Positions 8,139-16,449 of a stretch of DNA of 64,000 bases are shown here, piece after piece. The DNA is taken from the NCBI GenBank assembly GCA_001303785.1, contig LJUJ01000002.1, forward strand, positions 129,867 through 193,866, read 5' to 3'. How positions within the stretch are numbered: the stretch's first letter is position 1; each line of letters starts with the position of its first letter. Below the pieces are notes generated by a model. That model saw nothing but the letters and a program-made list of their open reading frames with translations. It was not told the DNA's origin and made no database searches. The DNA comes from Caldifarciminota bacterium SM23_42 (lineage in GTDB: Bacteria > Hydrothermota > Tepidihabitantia > SM23-42). A program made the position numbers and the translations under genes.

Positions 8139-8166
8139 TTGACAGCGACTCTAAATTGGGTAATAT
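8139..8166 (+). promoter_or_regulatory. Predicted rubrerythrin promoter
   Basis: TTGACA (8139-8144), 16 nt, TAATAT (8161-8166), about 95 nt before the rubrerythrin ATG. The resulting leader of about 85 nt is much longer than is typical in this window. Confidence 0.65.
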
Positions 8167-8178
8167 TGATACGCAAAC

Positions 8179-8197
8179 ACTTCAATTCTTTTGAAGT
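8179..8197 (+). promoter_or_regulatory. Perfect dyad in the rubrerythrin leader
   Basis: ACTTCAA-TTCTT-TTGAAGT is a perfect 7-bp inverted repeat about 12 nt after the -10 box. It could be an operator for a redox or peroxide repressor, or an mRNA hairpin. No match to a known operator is claimed. Confidence 0.4.
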
Positions 8198-8260
8198 TGA
8201 AATCATAAGATGCGTTATCGCAGGGATTATAGAATAAGCAATAAATAAGGAGGTTTTATT

Positions 8261-8839
8261 ATGGGCAAATCGTTAAAGGGTACAAAAACCGAGAAGAATT
8301 TGTTGGCCGCATTTGCCGGTGAATCACAGGCCAGAAATAGATATACCTATTTTGCATCGAAGGCTCGTAAACAAGGCTACGAACAGATTTCGGCGATTTT
8401 TCTTGAGACGGCTGACAATGAGAAAGAGCATGCTAAGGTCTTCTTCAAATATCTGGAAGGCGGTGATGTGGAGATCACAGCGGGCTATCCAGCGGGCGTC
8501 ATCGGCGACACCAAGGCGAATCTTGAAGCGGCAGCAGCAGGCGAGAAAATGGAGTGGTCGACTCTTTATGCGAATTTTGCTAAGACAGCTAAGGAAGAGG
8601 GCTTCGTAGATGTCGCCAAGTCTTTTGAGCAAATCGCTAAGGTGGAAAAATTCCATGAAGGCAGATATAGGAAGTTGATCAGCAATATTGAGAATGGAGA
8701 AGTCTTTAAGAAGAAAGGTTCTGTGAAATGGCATTGCCGTAATTGTGGGTATGTGTTTGAGGGCGCTGAGCCGCCAAAAGAGTGTCCAGCCTGTAAACAT
8801 CCACAGTCATTCTACGAGATATTGGCCGAAAACTACTAA
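8261..8839 (+). CDS. rbr: Rubrerythrin
   Basis: The 192-residue protein has the standard rubrerythrin architecture. A ferritin-like four-helix diiron domain spans about residues 8-140, with the ligand motifs GESQARNRY and TADNEKEHA. A rubredoxin-type iron site follows, with CRNCG (near 158) and CPACKH (near 174). It reduces hydrogen peroxide at the expense of reduced rubredoxin or ferredoxin in anaerobes. AGGAGG precedes the ATG. It has its own promoter and terminator and a long leader with a dyad, consistent with stress regulation. Confidence 0.95.
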   Translation: MGKSLKGTKTEKNLLAAFAGESQARNRYTYFASKARKQGYEQISAIFLETADNEKEHAKVFFKYLEGGDVEITAGYPAGVIGDTKANLEAAAAGEKMEWSTLYANFAKTAKEEGFVDVAKSFEQIAKVEKFHEGRYRKLISNIENGEVFKKKGSVKWHCRNCGYVFEGAEPPKECPACKHPQSFYEILAENY

Positions 8840-8853
8840 GGCAGGTTGGTCAA

Positions 8854-8898
8854 GAATGTGGAGTCTTCTTGCAGTTTGTCCGAGAAGGCTCCACATTC
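8854..8898 (+). terminator. Rubrerythrin terminator
   Basis: A 16-bp stem with one T-G pair (8854-8869 with 8883-8898) closes a 13-nt loop, and is followed 7 nt later by a run of T (8906-8911). Confidence 0.7.
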
Positions 8899-8922
8899 CG
8901 TACGTATTTTTAGGAGGTGACA

Positions 8923-9126
8923 ATGAAGTTGAACATGGGTTCCATGGACCGCATAATCAGATTGCTGGTAACGTTGATCGTTGTCATATTGCTTGTCGCC
9001 GGGGTTTTGAAGGGCGCTCTGGCTATTATCTTGGGCGTCGTGGCAATCATTTTTTTTGTGACGAGCGTTATTGGATTTTGCCCGTTGTATGTGATCTTTG
9101 GCTTGTCGACAAAGAAAAAGCATTAG
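8923..9126 (+). CDS. Small membrane protein, DUF2892-like
   Basis: The 67-residue product consists of two transmembrane helices joined by a short turn, with MDRIIR at the start of helix one and GFCPLY just after helix two. This is the pattern of DUF2892 (the YgaP-type inner membrane domain), often encoded near redox or rhodanese genes. AGGAGG at 8912-8917 places the start at the ATG at 8923 rather than the GTG inside the ribosome site. It follows rubrerythrin, but the terminator between them suggests partly separate expression. Confidence 0.75.
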   Translation: MKLNMGSMDRIIRLLVTLIVVILLVAGVLKGALAIILGVVAIIFFVTSVIGFCPLYVIFGLSTKKKH

Positions 9127-9177
9127 TATGGATAGTGGGTGCTTTGTCGCAACTTTGAAAACATGAGCACGTAAAGC

Positions 9178-9753
9178 ATGGGTGAATCAGCAAGACATGC
9201 CCACGGCGGGATATCTAGTGAAGATTTTCTGAACGCTGAGACGATACTCTCAGCAATTAACCTGAAAGAGGAGCAGACCGTACTTGATGTCGGATGCGGG
9301 GAGGGGAATTTCTCGTTGGCGGCTTCGAACATTGTAGGTGAATGCGGAATAGTGTTTGCAGTTGATATCAATCCAGCGTCAATAAACATTCTCAGGAAGG
9401 TTATTGCAGATGAAAATATCGGCAACATAGTAACGTTCACGGCCGATGTGGCAAAACACATCCCCGTAGCTGATAACGCGGTTGATGTGTGTCTGATGAT
9501 AAACGTATTACATGGCTTTGTGGCAAATCACGAGACCGCAGACGTGATGCGTGAAATTTCACGTGTGCTTAGAAGACACGGCACCCTGGTGATTGTAGAT
9601 TTCAAGAAATTGGATACAGTTGTTGGTCCGCCCCTATCACTACGATTGAGCCCGGCCGAAGTGGAAGAAGAATGCTTGAAACACGGATTCGCGGCGGATG
9701 CGCTTGTCGACGTCGGTCCGTACAGCTATCAAGCCACGTTCATCAAGACGTAG
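9178..9753 (+). CDS. Class I SAM-dependent methyltransferase
   Basis: This 191-residue protein has a Rossmann-like SAM fold of the UbiE/Methyltransf_11 type. Motif I is VLDVGCGEGNFS (near residue 38), an acidic end of strand two is AVDIN, and motif IV lies in DVCLMINVLHGF (near 105). The post-motif LRRHGTLVIVDFKK is also typical. The substrate cannot be read from the sequence. It lies 52 nt after the small membrane protein gene on the same strand and has no clear Shine-Dalgarno. Confidence 0.85.
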   Translation: MGESARHAHGGISSEDFLNAETILSAINLKEEQTVLDVGCGEGNFSLAASNIVGECGIVFAVDINPASINILRKVIADENIGNIVTFTADVAKHIPVADNAVDVCLMINVLHGFVANHETADVMREISRVLRRHGTLVIVDFKKLDTVVGPPLSLRLSPAEVEEECLKHGFAADALVDVGPYSYQATFIKT

Positions 9754-9756
9754 TTC

Positions 9757-11199
9757 TTATCTCAAGACTACCATTCTCTTGCTTTGTGCGTAATTTGAAG
9801 CCTCAAGGTGGCAAAAATAAACGCCCGAACTCACTAGCTTCCCTCTAGAGTCTCTGCCGTTCCAGGAAACGATCGTGGGCTGCATGTGGGTTGGCGTAAT
9901 GCGTGAAAATCGGACAACCAACTGACCTGTGGCATCATATATGCTCAATAAGAGATGTGTGACTTCTTCGGGTACTGTGAAGGCTATGTTAGTTTTATGC
10001 GAGAATGGGTTCGGGTGGTTCTGTAGCGTAATTCCTTTAGGCATTTTCTCATGGGGACGTTCAGCAATGCCGATTGGGACATCAGGTAGAAGCGTGCGAT
10101 GAGGGCCGCCATATGTGCCCATGTCGTTTCTCAAAAAGCCTTTCGAGGGCCACAGAGCATAACCTGGATTAAATGGGTCTTCAGGATCGTTGTAGAGAAT
10201 GCTAGTGTCACCAGCATCAATGCAGGGTGAGCTGTCTGAAAGGTAGAAGTTCTGAATTTCAAAGAATGGATCAGTGTCAATATTGCCTTCGCCTGGATAA
10301 CTGCCCTGCACATCGCAATAGTTGACAACAACGACACCCCCCTGCCGATAGATCTGAACAGCTTCATTACCCCAGATAATGTTGTTGCGAATCGTAACAT
10401 TGGCTGACCAGAGGCGCAAGCCACCACCCGGGGCTGTACCGCCGGGATGATTAAAGACAATCGTATTGTTTTCGATATTCTTTGAGAATGTGCTATTGGA
10501 TAAGATCCATAGGCCACCGCCACCGCCGTATGCACCGCCGGCTGAGTTGTAGGCGATTATGTTGTTCTTGATGTCAGCCCCGGTGTAATTTAGGACAATG
10601 CCGCCGCCGTAGAGTGCCGAATTGGAGACGATGACGTTATTCTGGATAGAAGGGTTTCCATCACCGCAGCGGATCGCACCGCCACCGGTGCTGGTAACAC
10701 CCTGGGTGTCAGTTATGTGGTTTTCTACTATTTTGTTATGGCGGATTCTTGGGGAAAGGTATTGTATAAGAATTCCACCGCCTTCACGAAACAGTCCGGC
10801 GCCGTGCTCGTCTTGCCACTTGGTTCCGAAACCACCAGTCAAGGTGAATCCAACGAGCGCGGCTGCGGTGTCGGCCATTGTGTATGCGCTGTCGCTGACA
10901 ATCAAAACACAGCTACCAGTGTCAGAGTGACTTGGTGTGCTACCGTTAATAATAGTTGACTCGACGTAAGCGGGGTTGTCGTCTAGAATATACTGGCTCG
11001 CCACCACAATACCCTTCTCGCGAAAATGGATATTCTCATGATAAGTATCTGGGGCGACGAGCACTGTATCGCCATCAATTGCGGCATCGATGCCATCCTG
11101 AATCGTGGGTTGATCTCCAGGTACGTTTATTACGGTTGCGGATAAAGGCATGAAGCATGATAGGGCAATGGATATGAATATTGTTATCTTGGTATACAT
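9757..11199 (-). CDS. Exported right-handed beta-helix protein with C-terminal sorting-like domain
   Basis: The 480-residue protein has an N-terminal signal peptide and then opens with the pectate-lyase-like phrase QPTIQDGIDAAIDGDTVLV. About ten parallel beta-helix turns follow, marked by NNxI steps such as IQNNVIVSNS, IKNNIIAYNS and IRNNIIWGN. From about residue 395 (NHPNPFSHKTNIAF) to the end lies a FlgD-Ig/T9SS-type-A-like domain (SIYDATGQLV, GVYFCHLE). It is probably a surface polysaccharide-binding or structural protein. It begins 10 nt after the TetR gene and carries AAGGAG, so the pair forms an operon and the protein is probably under TetR control. Confidence 0.88.
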   Translation of the reverse strand: MYTKITIFISIALSCFMPLSATVINVPGDQPTIQDGIDAAIDGDTVLVAPDTYHENIHFREKGIVVASQYILDDNPAYVESTIINGSTPSHSDTGSCVLIVSDSAYTMADTAAALVGFTLTGGFGTKWQDEHGAGLFREGGGILIQYLSPRIRHNKIVENHITDTQGVTSTGGGAIRCGDGNPSIQNNVIVSNSALYGGGIVLNYTGADIKNNIIAYNSAGGAYGGGGGLWILSNSTFSKNIENNTIVFNHPGGTAPGGGLRLWSANVTIRNNIIWGNEAVQIYRQGGVVVVNYCDVQGSYPGEGNIDTDPFFEIQNFYLSDSSPCIDAGDTSILYNDPEDPFNPGYALWPSKGFLRNDMGTYGGPHRTLLPDVPIGIAERPHEKMPKGITLQNHPNPFSHKTNIAFTVPEEVTHLLLSIYDATGQLVVRFSRITPTHMQPTIVSWNGRDSRGKLVSSGVYFCHLEASNYAQSKRMVVLR

Positions 11200-11208
11200 A
11201 ATTTCTCC

Positions 11209-12066
11209 TTATTCTTTCTCCCGGGAAGCGACCCGCTCTCTCCAAGCCGGATTCTTTGCGAGCACGGCAAGCGCTGTCCTTCGGGCTGCATTGGTATTCA
11301 GTACTTGGGTTTTCTCGAAGAAACTGGTCATCGTGTCGACCACATCATCGAAGGATTTGAGGCTTCCGTCTCCGTGTGTGCAGTATCGACAATACTCACC
11401 TGTCGTGTCGCCCCTTGGAAAATCATCTTGGGCATAAAGAATCATGCCGCAACTTCGACACAGCTTCTTCTTGGTCTTTTGATCTATGACTTCCTGGGTA
11501 GCTCTACTCGGGACGTCGGCAACAAAGGAGAGCAGTTGTTCCATGAACTTCTCCGATATGTTCTTTTGTTCGAACATGTAATCGCCAAAAAATGAGAGAT
11601 AGACCAAAGCTCCTTGCCAAGCATTGGTGCGGACCAATGCTTTGTCTGCCCACCGGTTGAACGATTCTATTGTGTAGTAATTGGCAACCGCGAGTAGTGA
11701 GATGACTTCTTGTTTGACATCCTGGTTGAATTCTGAGAAGCCAGCCATAAGTGATTTAATGGATCGCCAATTGGCCCGAAACGTCTCGAAGTGTTTTGAC
11801 AGGAATTCATTTAGGCTCTGTGAATCGACGTAAGCTGAGTGCAGCTTGTCGGTTATATCCAACACGAGACGGCGCACGACAGCAAGAATCAATTCATCAC
11901 GGTTCTTAAAGTGGAAGAATATCGTGCCGTGGGCGACCGATGCCTTCTTGGCGACATCCAGGGTCGAGGCCTTGAAGTCACTCCTGACAAAGGCTTGTTC
12001 TGCTACATCGGTTAGTTTATTTCTGGTCATCATCTTGTGCCGCTCGCGCGGCGATTTCTCAGTCAT
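11209..12066 (-). CDS. TetR/AcrR regulator fused to a C-terminal zinc ribbon
   Basis: The 285-residue protein starts with a TetR DNA-binding domain (residues about 12-58, including the helix-turn-helix STLDVAKKASVAHGTIFFHFKNRDEL). A helical ligand domain follows to about 195, then a zinc ribbon with CRSCG (about 203) and CRYC about 22 residues on, resembling the putative zinc ribbon normally found as a separate small protein. TetR proteins usually end near 200 residues, so this is a fusion. AGGAGG fixes the start at 12066. Tandem dyads overlap its own promoter, so autorepression is likely. The zinc site could sense metal or redox state; that is inference. Confidence 0.88.
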   Translation of the reverse strand: MTEKSPRERHKMMTRNKLTDVAEQAFVRSDFKASTLDVAKKASVAHGTIFFHFKNRDELILAVVRRLVLDITDKLHSAYVDSQSLNEFLSKHFETFRANWRSIKSLMAGFSEFNQDVKQEVISLLAVANYYTIESFNRWADKALVRTNAWQGALVYLSFFGDYMFEQKNISEKFMEQLLSFVADVPSRATQEVIDQKTKKKLCRSCGMILYAQDDFPRGDTTGEYCRYCTHGDGSLKSFDDVVDTMTSFFEKTQVLNTNAARRTALAVLAKNPAWRERVASREKE

Positions 12067-12082
12067 CGCGAATCCTCCTTTC

Positions 12083-12111
12083 TGAGTAAGCACTCAATGA
12101 GTACATACTCA
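12083..12111 (-). promoter_or_regulatory. Tandem TetR-type operators
   Basis: Two inverted repeats of the form TGAGT-N4-ACTCA lie at 12083-12096 and 12098-12111, with centres 15 bp apart. They sit just downstream of the -10 box, across the predicted transcription start, and are the kind of site TetR-family dimers bind. They are most likely bound by the adjacent regulator. Confidence 0.75.
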
Positions 12112-12139
12112 ATTATAGTGGAAAATGGTGTTTTGTCAA
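12112..12139 (-). promoter_or_regulatory. Promoter of the TetR-beta-helix operon
   Basis: Minus strand TTGACA (12139-12134), 16 nt, TATAAT (12117-12112): both boxes are perfect consensus. The operators begin at the next base. Confidence 0.8.
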
Positions 12140-12297
12140 GGGTGACTCGACATATCACTGTAGGTCTTATTAGATAAGGGTCTGTCAGACACCAAGCTTG
12201 AAACCTTTCCGTTTCATCTACGTATAACTGGATACATACAGCAATTCAATGAGTTTTTTCGTCAATTTTACAGTACAAACAATAACAAGGAGGTAAT

Positions 12298-13185
12298 ATG
12301 ACAGGCATCTCTGCAGTAACACTGATTTTAGTCCAGCTCGGTAATCCAGTTGTTGCGAGCAATCTGCCGAATGCGATAGTGTGTTTCGCTGGAAACACTG
12401 AAGAGTTCCGCGAGATGTACGAGGTCAAATCTGTCACCGAACTGCGTGTTGAAAATGCAAATGGTGATATAAAGATTAGCAAGTGGAGAAAACCCAATAT
12501 GGAAATTCGTGCAAATAAGAAGACGACGCGCGGAAAGGGCGAGTTTTTAAAAGTGCAGATCGAGGTCATTACCGGAGACGTTATGGAAATTCGGACAAAG
12601 TACCTGGAAAAAGACGTGCGTGTGTCGGTTGACTATGCTATCCAGATTCCAGAGGGAGTATTTGTGCAAGGGATCGAAACTTCAAACGGCGATATCGAAC
12701 TCATTGATATAAAAGGAGATTCGAGGGTGATAACTTCCAACGGCGACGTCACCCTAAGAAGCGTGGATGGATCCGTACGGGTGCACACCGCAAACGGTGA
12801 CGTTACTGCAATGGATGTGAGTGGCGTGATGCAGGTGGAGACTGCTAACGGTGATATAATCATCAAAGGAGCCGCAACGATAATAGAGGCGGCAACTAGT
12901 AGTGGTGACATCTCGGCCGCAATTAAACAAATTCCTGACCAAGGTACAAGCATTACAACGAGTAACGGCTCAATTGATTTATATATCGACGACAAATTAA
13001 ATGCCGATATGACCCTGGCGACGACCTTGGGCAAGGTCGTGATTAAGGACTCTGAATTGAAAACCAAGATTTCTGCGAAGACCGAATCTGGCACGGTGCT
13101 GAGCGGTATTATTGGGCTGGGTGGCAACTCCTTGAATGCTCGCACTTCAGTGGGAAACATAAATCTGCATAGATTGGGTAGATAA
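12298..13185 (+). CDS. DUF4097 beta-strand repeat protein
   Basis: The 295-residue protein has a weak N-terminal hydrophobic segment and then a repeating beta pattern with a period of about 18-20 residues centred on NGD: ENANGDIKI, ETSNGDIEL, ITSNGDVTL, HTANGDVTA, ETANGDIII, ATSSGDISA, TTSNGSIDL. This is the hallmark of the DUF4097 (putative adhesin) family, a short beta-solenoid. Such proteins often sit next to anti-sigma or zinc-ribbon regulators and are thought to be cell-envelope proteins with no enzyme activity. AAGGAGG precedes the ATG. It is divergent from the TetR gene, separated by about 230 nt. Confidence 0.85.
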   Translation: MTGISAVTLILVQLGNPVVASNLPNAIVCFAGNTEEFREMYEVKSVTELRVENANGDIKISKWRKPNMEIRANKKTTRGKGEFLKVQIEVITGDVMEIRTKYLEKDVRVSVDYAIQIPEGVFVQGIETSNGDIELIDIKGDSRVITSNGDVTLRSVDGSVRVHTANGDVTAMDVSGVMQVETANGDIIIKGAATIIEAATSSGDISAAIKQIPDQGTSITTSNGSIDLYIDDKLNADMTLATTLGKVVIKDSELKTKISAKTESGTVLSGIIGLGGNSLNARTSVGNINLHRLGR

Positions 13186-13278
13186 TTGCCGGCGCCGGCT
13201 CGGCGATCGTCAGAGCGACTAGAATCTGCTGCACATTATAGTCGGTGGCAAGCGTTCAGGCGATTGCGGATTTACATT

Positions 13279-13896
13279 CTAGTGTTTTCTGAGAATGAAA
13301 CCTGTGTCGTTGATGTATATGTAAAACGTGTCAGGGCTTGGATATTGAAAAGCCGCAATTCCGTAGGCAGTATCAACACCCGGAATCTTCTCGGCATGTT
13401 TGAGCAGAAACTTCCAGAGGCTCTCCTCGGAATGCATTTGATAGATTGATACGACTGTGTCCTCGGCATGCTCCCACCTACCGGAAAAGCGCGTGATACG
13501 GTAGTAGGCGTCAGCCCCGAGCCAGCGCAGCGCCGTGCTCCATCTCAAGAAGTAACCCTCGATCATCCATTGCTCGCCCACAAGGTTGAAAAAATGCATA
13601 CGGTTTTCGCTTTGCTCGAAGAAAGTAATCCTTGTGGTATCATTCACAGCCTCGGCATATAACCAGCCTATTTTTTCTTCACTGGTGTATCTGGAGAACG
13701 TTTGTAAGAAGAGCGATAGGTAAATGAAGGCCGAAGCAAATCCTAAGATAACGAGAAACAAAACGAGTGAATATATGAATTTAGTGATTTTTCTTCTCCG
13801 TTGGGTTGTTCTGATTATTGAGTGTATCAACAGGACCAGAGCGATTACGACCAGTGCAAGACCGATGACACCGGTCACGATTATGAATCTATCCAT
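13279..13896 (-). CDS. Membrane protein of unknown function, 205 aa
   Basis: Two N-terminal transmembrane helices (residues about 4-24 and 40-63) are separated by a short basic loop (RTTQRRRK). A C-terminal domain of about 140 residues follows, probably outside the membrane, with several Trp and Tyr. No family is recognised. The TATAAT of its promoter ends 8 nt before the ATG and no Shine-Dalgarno exists, so the leader would be almost absent. It is convergent with the DUF4097 gene. Confidence 0.7.
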   Translation of the reverse strand: MDRFIIVTGVIGLALVVIALVLLIHSIIRTTQRRRKITKFIYSLVLFLVILGFASAFIYLSLFLQTFSRYTSEEKIGWLYAEAVNDTTRITFFEQSENRMHFFNLVGEQWMIEGYFLRWSTALRWLGADAYYRITRFSGRWEHAEDTVVSIYQMHSEESLWKFLLKHAEKIPGVDTAYGIAAFQYPSPDTFYIYINDTGFILRKH

Positions 13897-13904
13897 ATCA
13901 GGTC

Positions 13905-13932
13905 ATTATATTATGTGCGGTGTTGAAGTCAA
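13905..13932 (-). promoter_or_regulatory. Promoter of the 205-aa membrane protein gene
   Basis: Minus strand TTGACT (13932-13927), 16 nt, TATAAT (13910-13905), then 8 nt to the ATG. Confidence 0.65.
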
Positions 13933-14023
13933 TAGTGGTTCAGTCCTGTGAGTAGAGATTCGGGTATTCGGCGAAGGATTGGATTCATACGTCATTCCTA
14001 GGCTTAAGCCTATGCTGCACGCC

Positions 14024-14051
14024 TTGACGCTGGTCGTCGTTTCCTTATAAT
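14024..14051 (+). promoter_or_regulatory. Promoter of the 14109 gene
   Basis: TTGACG (14024-14029), 16 nt, TATAAT (14046-14051), 57 nt before the start codon. Confidence 0.65.
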
Positions 14052-14108
14052 GAGATAGTGTTCGATTACTGAAATCTAAAAGCTTAAGGAAATGCAAAGG
14101 GGGTGCGA

Positions 14109-14552
14109 ATGGTAGGAACACCGGAGTTTGTTCGCAATCGTATCGTGTTACACTTTCAGAATAAGAGATTACTTAAAGGGTACACGCATGATTTCACACC
14201 TTTGAGAGAGAAGTTTCACTTGATATCAGAAGCGCAGGAAGATAAGGGTAACATCTATGAGGTTCACTGTTCGGACCTCAAAGCAGTTTTCTTTGTCAAA
14301 ACGCTGAGTGGCGATAGGGAATACGCCGAGAAGAAGCGCTTTGAAGACATAGATGCCGCCCAGTTGAGAGGTCTGAAGGTCAAAGTGGAATTTCCAGATG
14401 GTGAAGTGATTCGCGGCACAAGTTTCGGATATAGTAAGAACCGTAAGGGATTCTTCATTGTGCCACTCGACCCGCATGGCAATAACGAACGTATTTACGT
14501 TGTCGCGAACACCCTGCGCGACGTGAGGGTGGGTGACGAGGCAGAAGAATAA
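14109..14552 (+). CDS. Conserved small soluble protein, paralogue of the 18459 gene
   Basis: The 147-residue product is closely similar along its whole length to the protein at 18459-18902. Shared stretches include LLKGYTHDFTP, DKGNIYEV/DKGKIYEV, FFVKTLSG and GYSKNRKGFF/GYSKKRKGFF. The mixture of beta strands (VHFKDGR-type hairpins, KVKVEF) suggests a small beta-rich fold such as a PilZ- or SH3-like barrel. There is no signal peptide or membrane segment. I know such proteins only as uncharacterised. AAAGGGGG before the ATG at 14109 supports that start over the GTG at 14103. Confidence 0.75.
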   Translation: MVGTPEFVRNRIVLHFQNKRLLKGYTHDFTPLREKFHLISEAQEDKGNIYEVHCSDLKAVFFVKTLSGDREYAEKKRFEDIDAAQLRGLKVKVEFPDGEVIRGTSFGYSKNRKGFFIVPLDPHGNNERIYVVANTLRDVRVGDEAEE

Positions 14553-14704
14553 TTATTTCTAAAAACAGCAATCCTTAATTATTACACATCCTATACGATA
14601 AATAAAGAGAGTAGTTGTCAGAAATTTTGTTTGCATCAATGTGCATTCTCTTATGCTTTTGTAGATAAAACAAGCTACTTCACAACTTGCAGCGCCTTGT
14701 TATC

Positions 14705-16093
14705 TTAAATCCTCAGTCGATTAATGATGTAGCGTGCCCATGAAAAAGCGATGGTTGCACCGATTATATTACCCATAACAATGCCCCACCATATGCCGGG
14801 AAGTCTCATATGCAAGGATATTGAGAAAAAGTACACGAGTGGTATGACAAGTACGATGGTGCGGAATATTGTAACGGCTAATGAATTTATACCCTTTCCG
14901 ATTCCCTGAAACATCGCCGACGAAAGTATGCCAAAAGCAGCAGCTGGGTAATAGATACACATCGTTCTTATGAATATGATCAGGTCATCGGCAATACGTG
15001 CCGCTTCCTGGGACATCGTGAAGAGAGATGTTATCTGCGGAGCGAGAATAAATGTCAGCGACGCAACGGCCAATTCTATGTATACACCAATCCTGATTGC
15101 GTACATATAAGCCTTATCAAGTTTTGCATAGTCACGGGCACCGAAGGCGGCGCCCGTCACCGAAGTGACCGCCGTGGCCATGCCCAAGAGGGGAAGCGCT
15201 GCGAACATGGCAACGCGCCAGCCTGTCGTGTACACTGCGACCCCGTCAGTCCCAGCGACCCTGACTGCGATCAAATTGAGCAAGAAAACTGAGAACGCCA
15301 TAGCGATTTGCATAATGGATGCGGGTAATCCGACTCGGAGAATATCACGTGAAATGTCTCTGTTAAAGCGAAAACTCTTGAGCGTGATTGCGACATAGGT
15401 ATCTTGTTTGATACAAACCCAGTAGAATAACACCGATGATGCAATGAACATAGATATCACGCTTGCCCAAGCGGCACCGGCAACACCCAGACGCAGCGTG
15501 TAGATAAATATTGGATCAAGTATAATATTCAAACCAGCGCCTCCCATTCCTGCGTACATTGCTCTACGCACATCACCCTCAGCACGAAGCAGAGCACTGG
15601 CAACGTGTGTAAAGAATATTAGTATTGTGCCGATGAATATGACCTGTGCATATGAGGCTGCCAAGGGTGCAACTCGGCCTGCGCCCATACGGGAGAATAT
15701 GGTATTCGCGAGAAAGAAAAAGGGGATTGTGATAACTGCTGATACGAACAACATCATGACCATGGTGTGAGCTGCGACGTTATCAGCGCCACGTCTATCG
15801 CCTGCCCCGATGCGTCGTGAAATGGCGGCTGCACCGCCCACGCCGAGGCCGGTCGAGAGCGCTATGATCATGAAGAAAAATGGGAAGAAGAAGCCGACGG
15901 CAGAAAGCGCGTCTGGACCTAAGCCCGAGACCCATATAGCGTCTACGAAGCTGTAGATCGTCTGGACTGACATCGCGACAATCATGGGTACGGCGAGCCT
16001 GATGATCGCTTTCTTGGGATTACCAAGCAGTGTTTTGACACCTTCGGTCTCGCTTAGTTGAGCTTTTGGTACCGGGTTATTTTTGTTCTTCAT
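14705..16093 (-). CDS. MATE-family efflux transporter
   Basis: The 462-residue protein has about 12 transmembrane helices in two similar halves, the usual MATE length and layout. Early motifs such as PMIVAMSVQTIYSFVDAIWVSGLG and GLGVGGAAAISRRIG are typical of the NorM/DinF-like branch. Transport would be drug or metabolite export coupled to Na+ or H+. It is a single gene with its own promoter and is convergent with the 14109 gene. Confidence 0.92.
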   Translation of the reverse strand: MKNKNNPVPKAQLSETEGVKTLLGNPKKAIIRLAVPMIVAMSVQTIYSFVDAIWVSGLGPDALSAVGFFFPFFFMIIALSTGLGVGGAAAISRRIGAGDRRGADNVAAHTMVMMLFVSAVITIPFFFLANTIFSRMGAGRVAPLAASYAQVIFIGTILIFFTHVASALLRAEGDVRRAMYAGMGGAGLNIILDPIFIYTLRLGVAGAAWASVISMFIASSVLFYWVCIKQDTYVAITLKSFRFNRDISRDILRVGLPASIMQIAMAFSVFLLNLIAVRVAGTDGVAVYTTGWRVAMFAALPLLGMATAVTSVTGAAFGARDYAKLDKAYMYAIRIGVYIELAVASLTFILAPQITSLFTMSQEAARIADDLIIFIRTMCIYYPAAAFGILSSAMFQGIGKGINSLAVTIFRTIVLVIPLVYFFSISLHMRLPGIWWGIVMGNIIGATIAFSWARYIINRLRI

Positions 16094-16116
16094 CTGTGAT
16101 TTAGTGTGAAGTCTGT

Positions 16117-16144
16117 ATTATATGTAAATGCGACCTGTTGTCAA
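16117..16144 (-). promoter_or_regulatory. Promoter of the MATE gene
   Basis: Minus strand TTGACA (16144-16139), 16 nt, TATAAT (16122-16117), 23 nt before the ATG. Both boxes are perfect. Confidence 0.75.
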
Positions 16145-16214
16145 TCCAATACAAAGTAAATGTCACACATCTCTTGTTGATCTAAATACAATACAGTGGT
16201 AGGCACGTGTAATG

Positions 16215-16306
16215 TTCGAGCGAAGTCGAGAACTTCGCGCTTATACTCTTGATGTAACTTCTCGACTCCTTGCCCGCGCCCTTCTCTGGCGGTGAGTTCG
16301 CTCGAA
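16215..16306. repeat. Nested inverted repeat element, 92 bp
   Basis: The outer arms TTCGAGCGAA (16215-16224) and TTCGCTCGAA (16297-16306) are exact reverse complements. Inner arms GTCGAGAA (16225-16232) and TTCTCGAC (16259-16266) are also exact. The element occupies much of the 356-nt gap between the MATE and flavodoxin genes and resembles a REP/MITE-like palindromic unit. Apart from this and two promoters, I see nothing else in that gap. Confidence 0.6.
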
Positions 16307-16392
16307 AACCATTTTCTTACGAACTACGGAGTAGAAATAGAGTGATGATGAAGTTAAAAGTAGTATGGTGCCGGATAAACTCCGCGCAATCG

Positions 16393-16420
16393 TTGACAAT
16401 ATTACTTTTCTGATTATCAT
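16393..16420 (+). promoter_or_regulatory. Promoter of the flavodoxin-fetAB operon
   Basis: TTGACA (16393-16398), 16 nt, TATCAT (16415-16420), 29 nt before the ATG at 16450. Confidence 0.65.
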
Positions 16421-16449
16421 AGGGTGACGCAGATTTCTTGACGCCAAAC

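Noticed and set aside
8324-8800. 158-codon frame antisense to rubrerythrin
   Set aside because: It lies entirely within a well-identified gene and has no start signal or known domain.
12180-12230. TTGAAA/TATAAC as promoter of the DUF4097 gene
   Set aside because: The spacer is 19 nt, unlike all other promoters in the window, so I do not list it.
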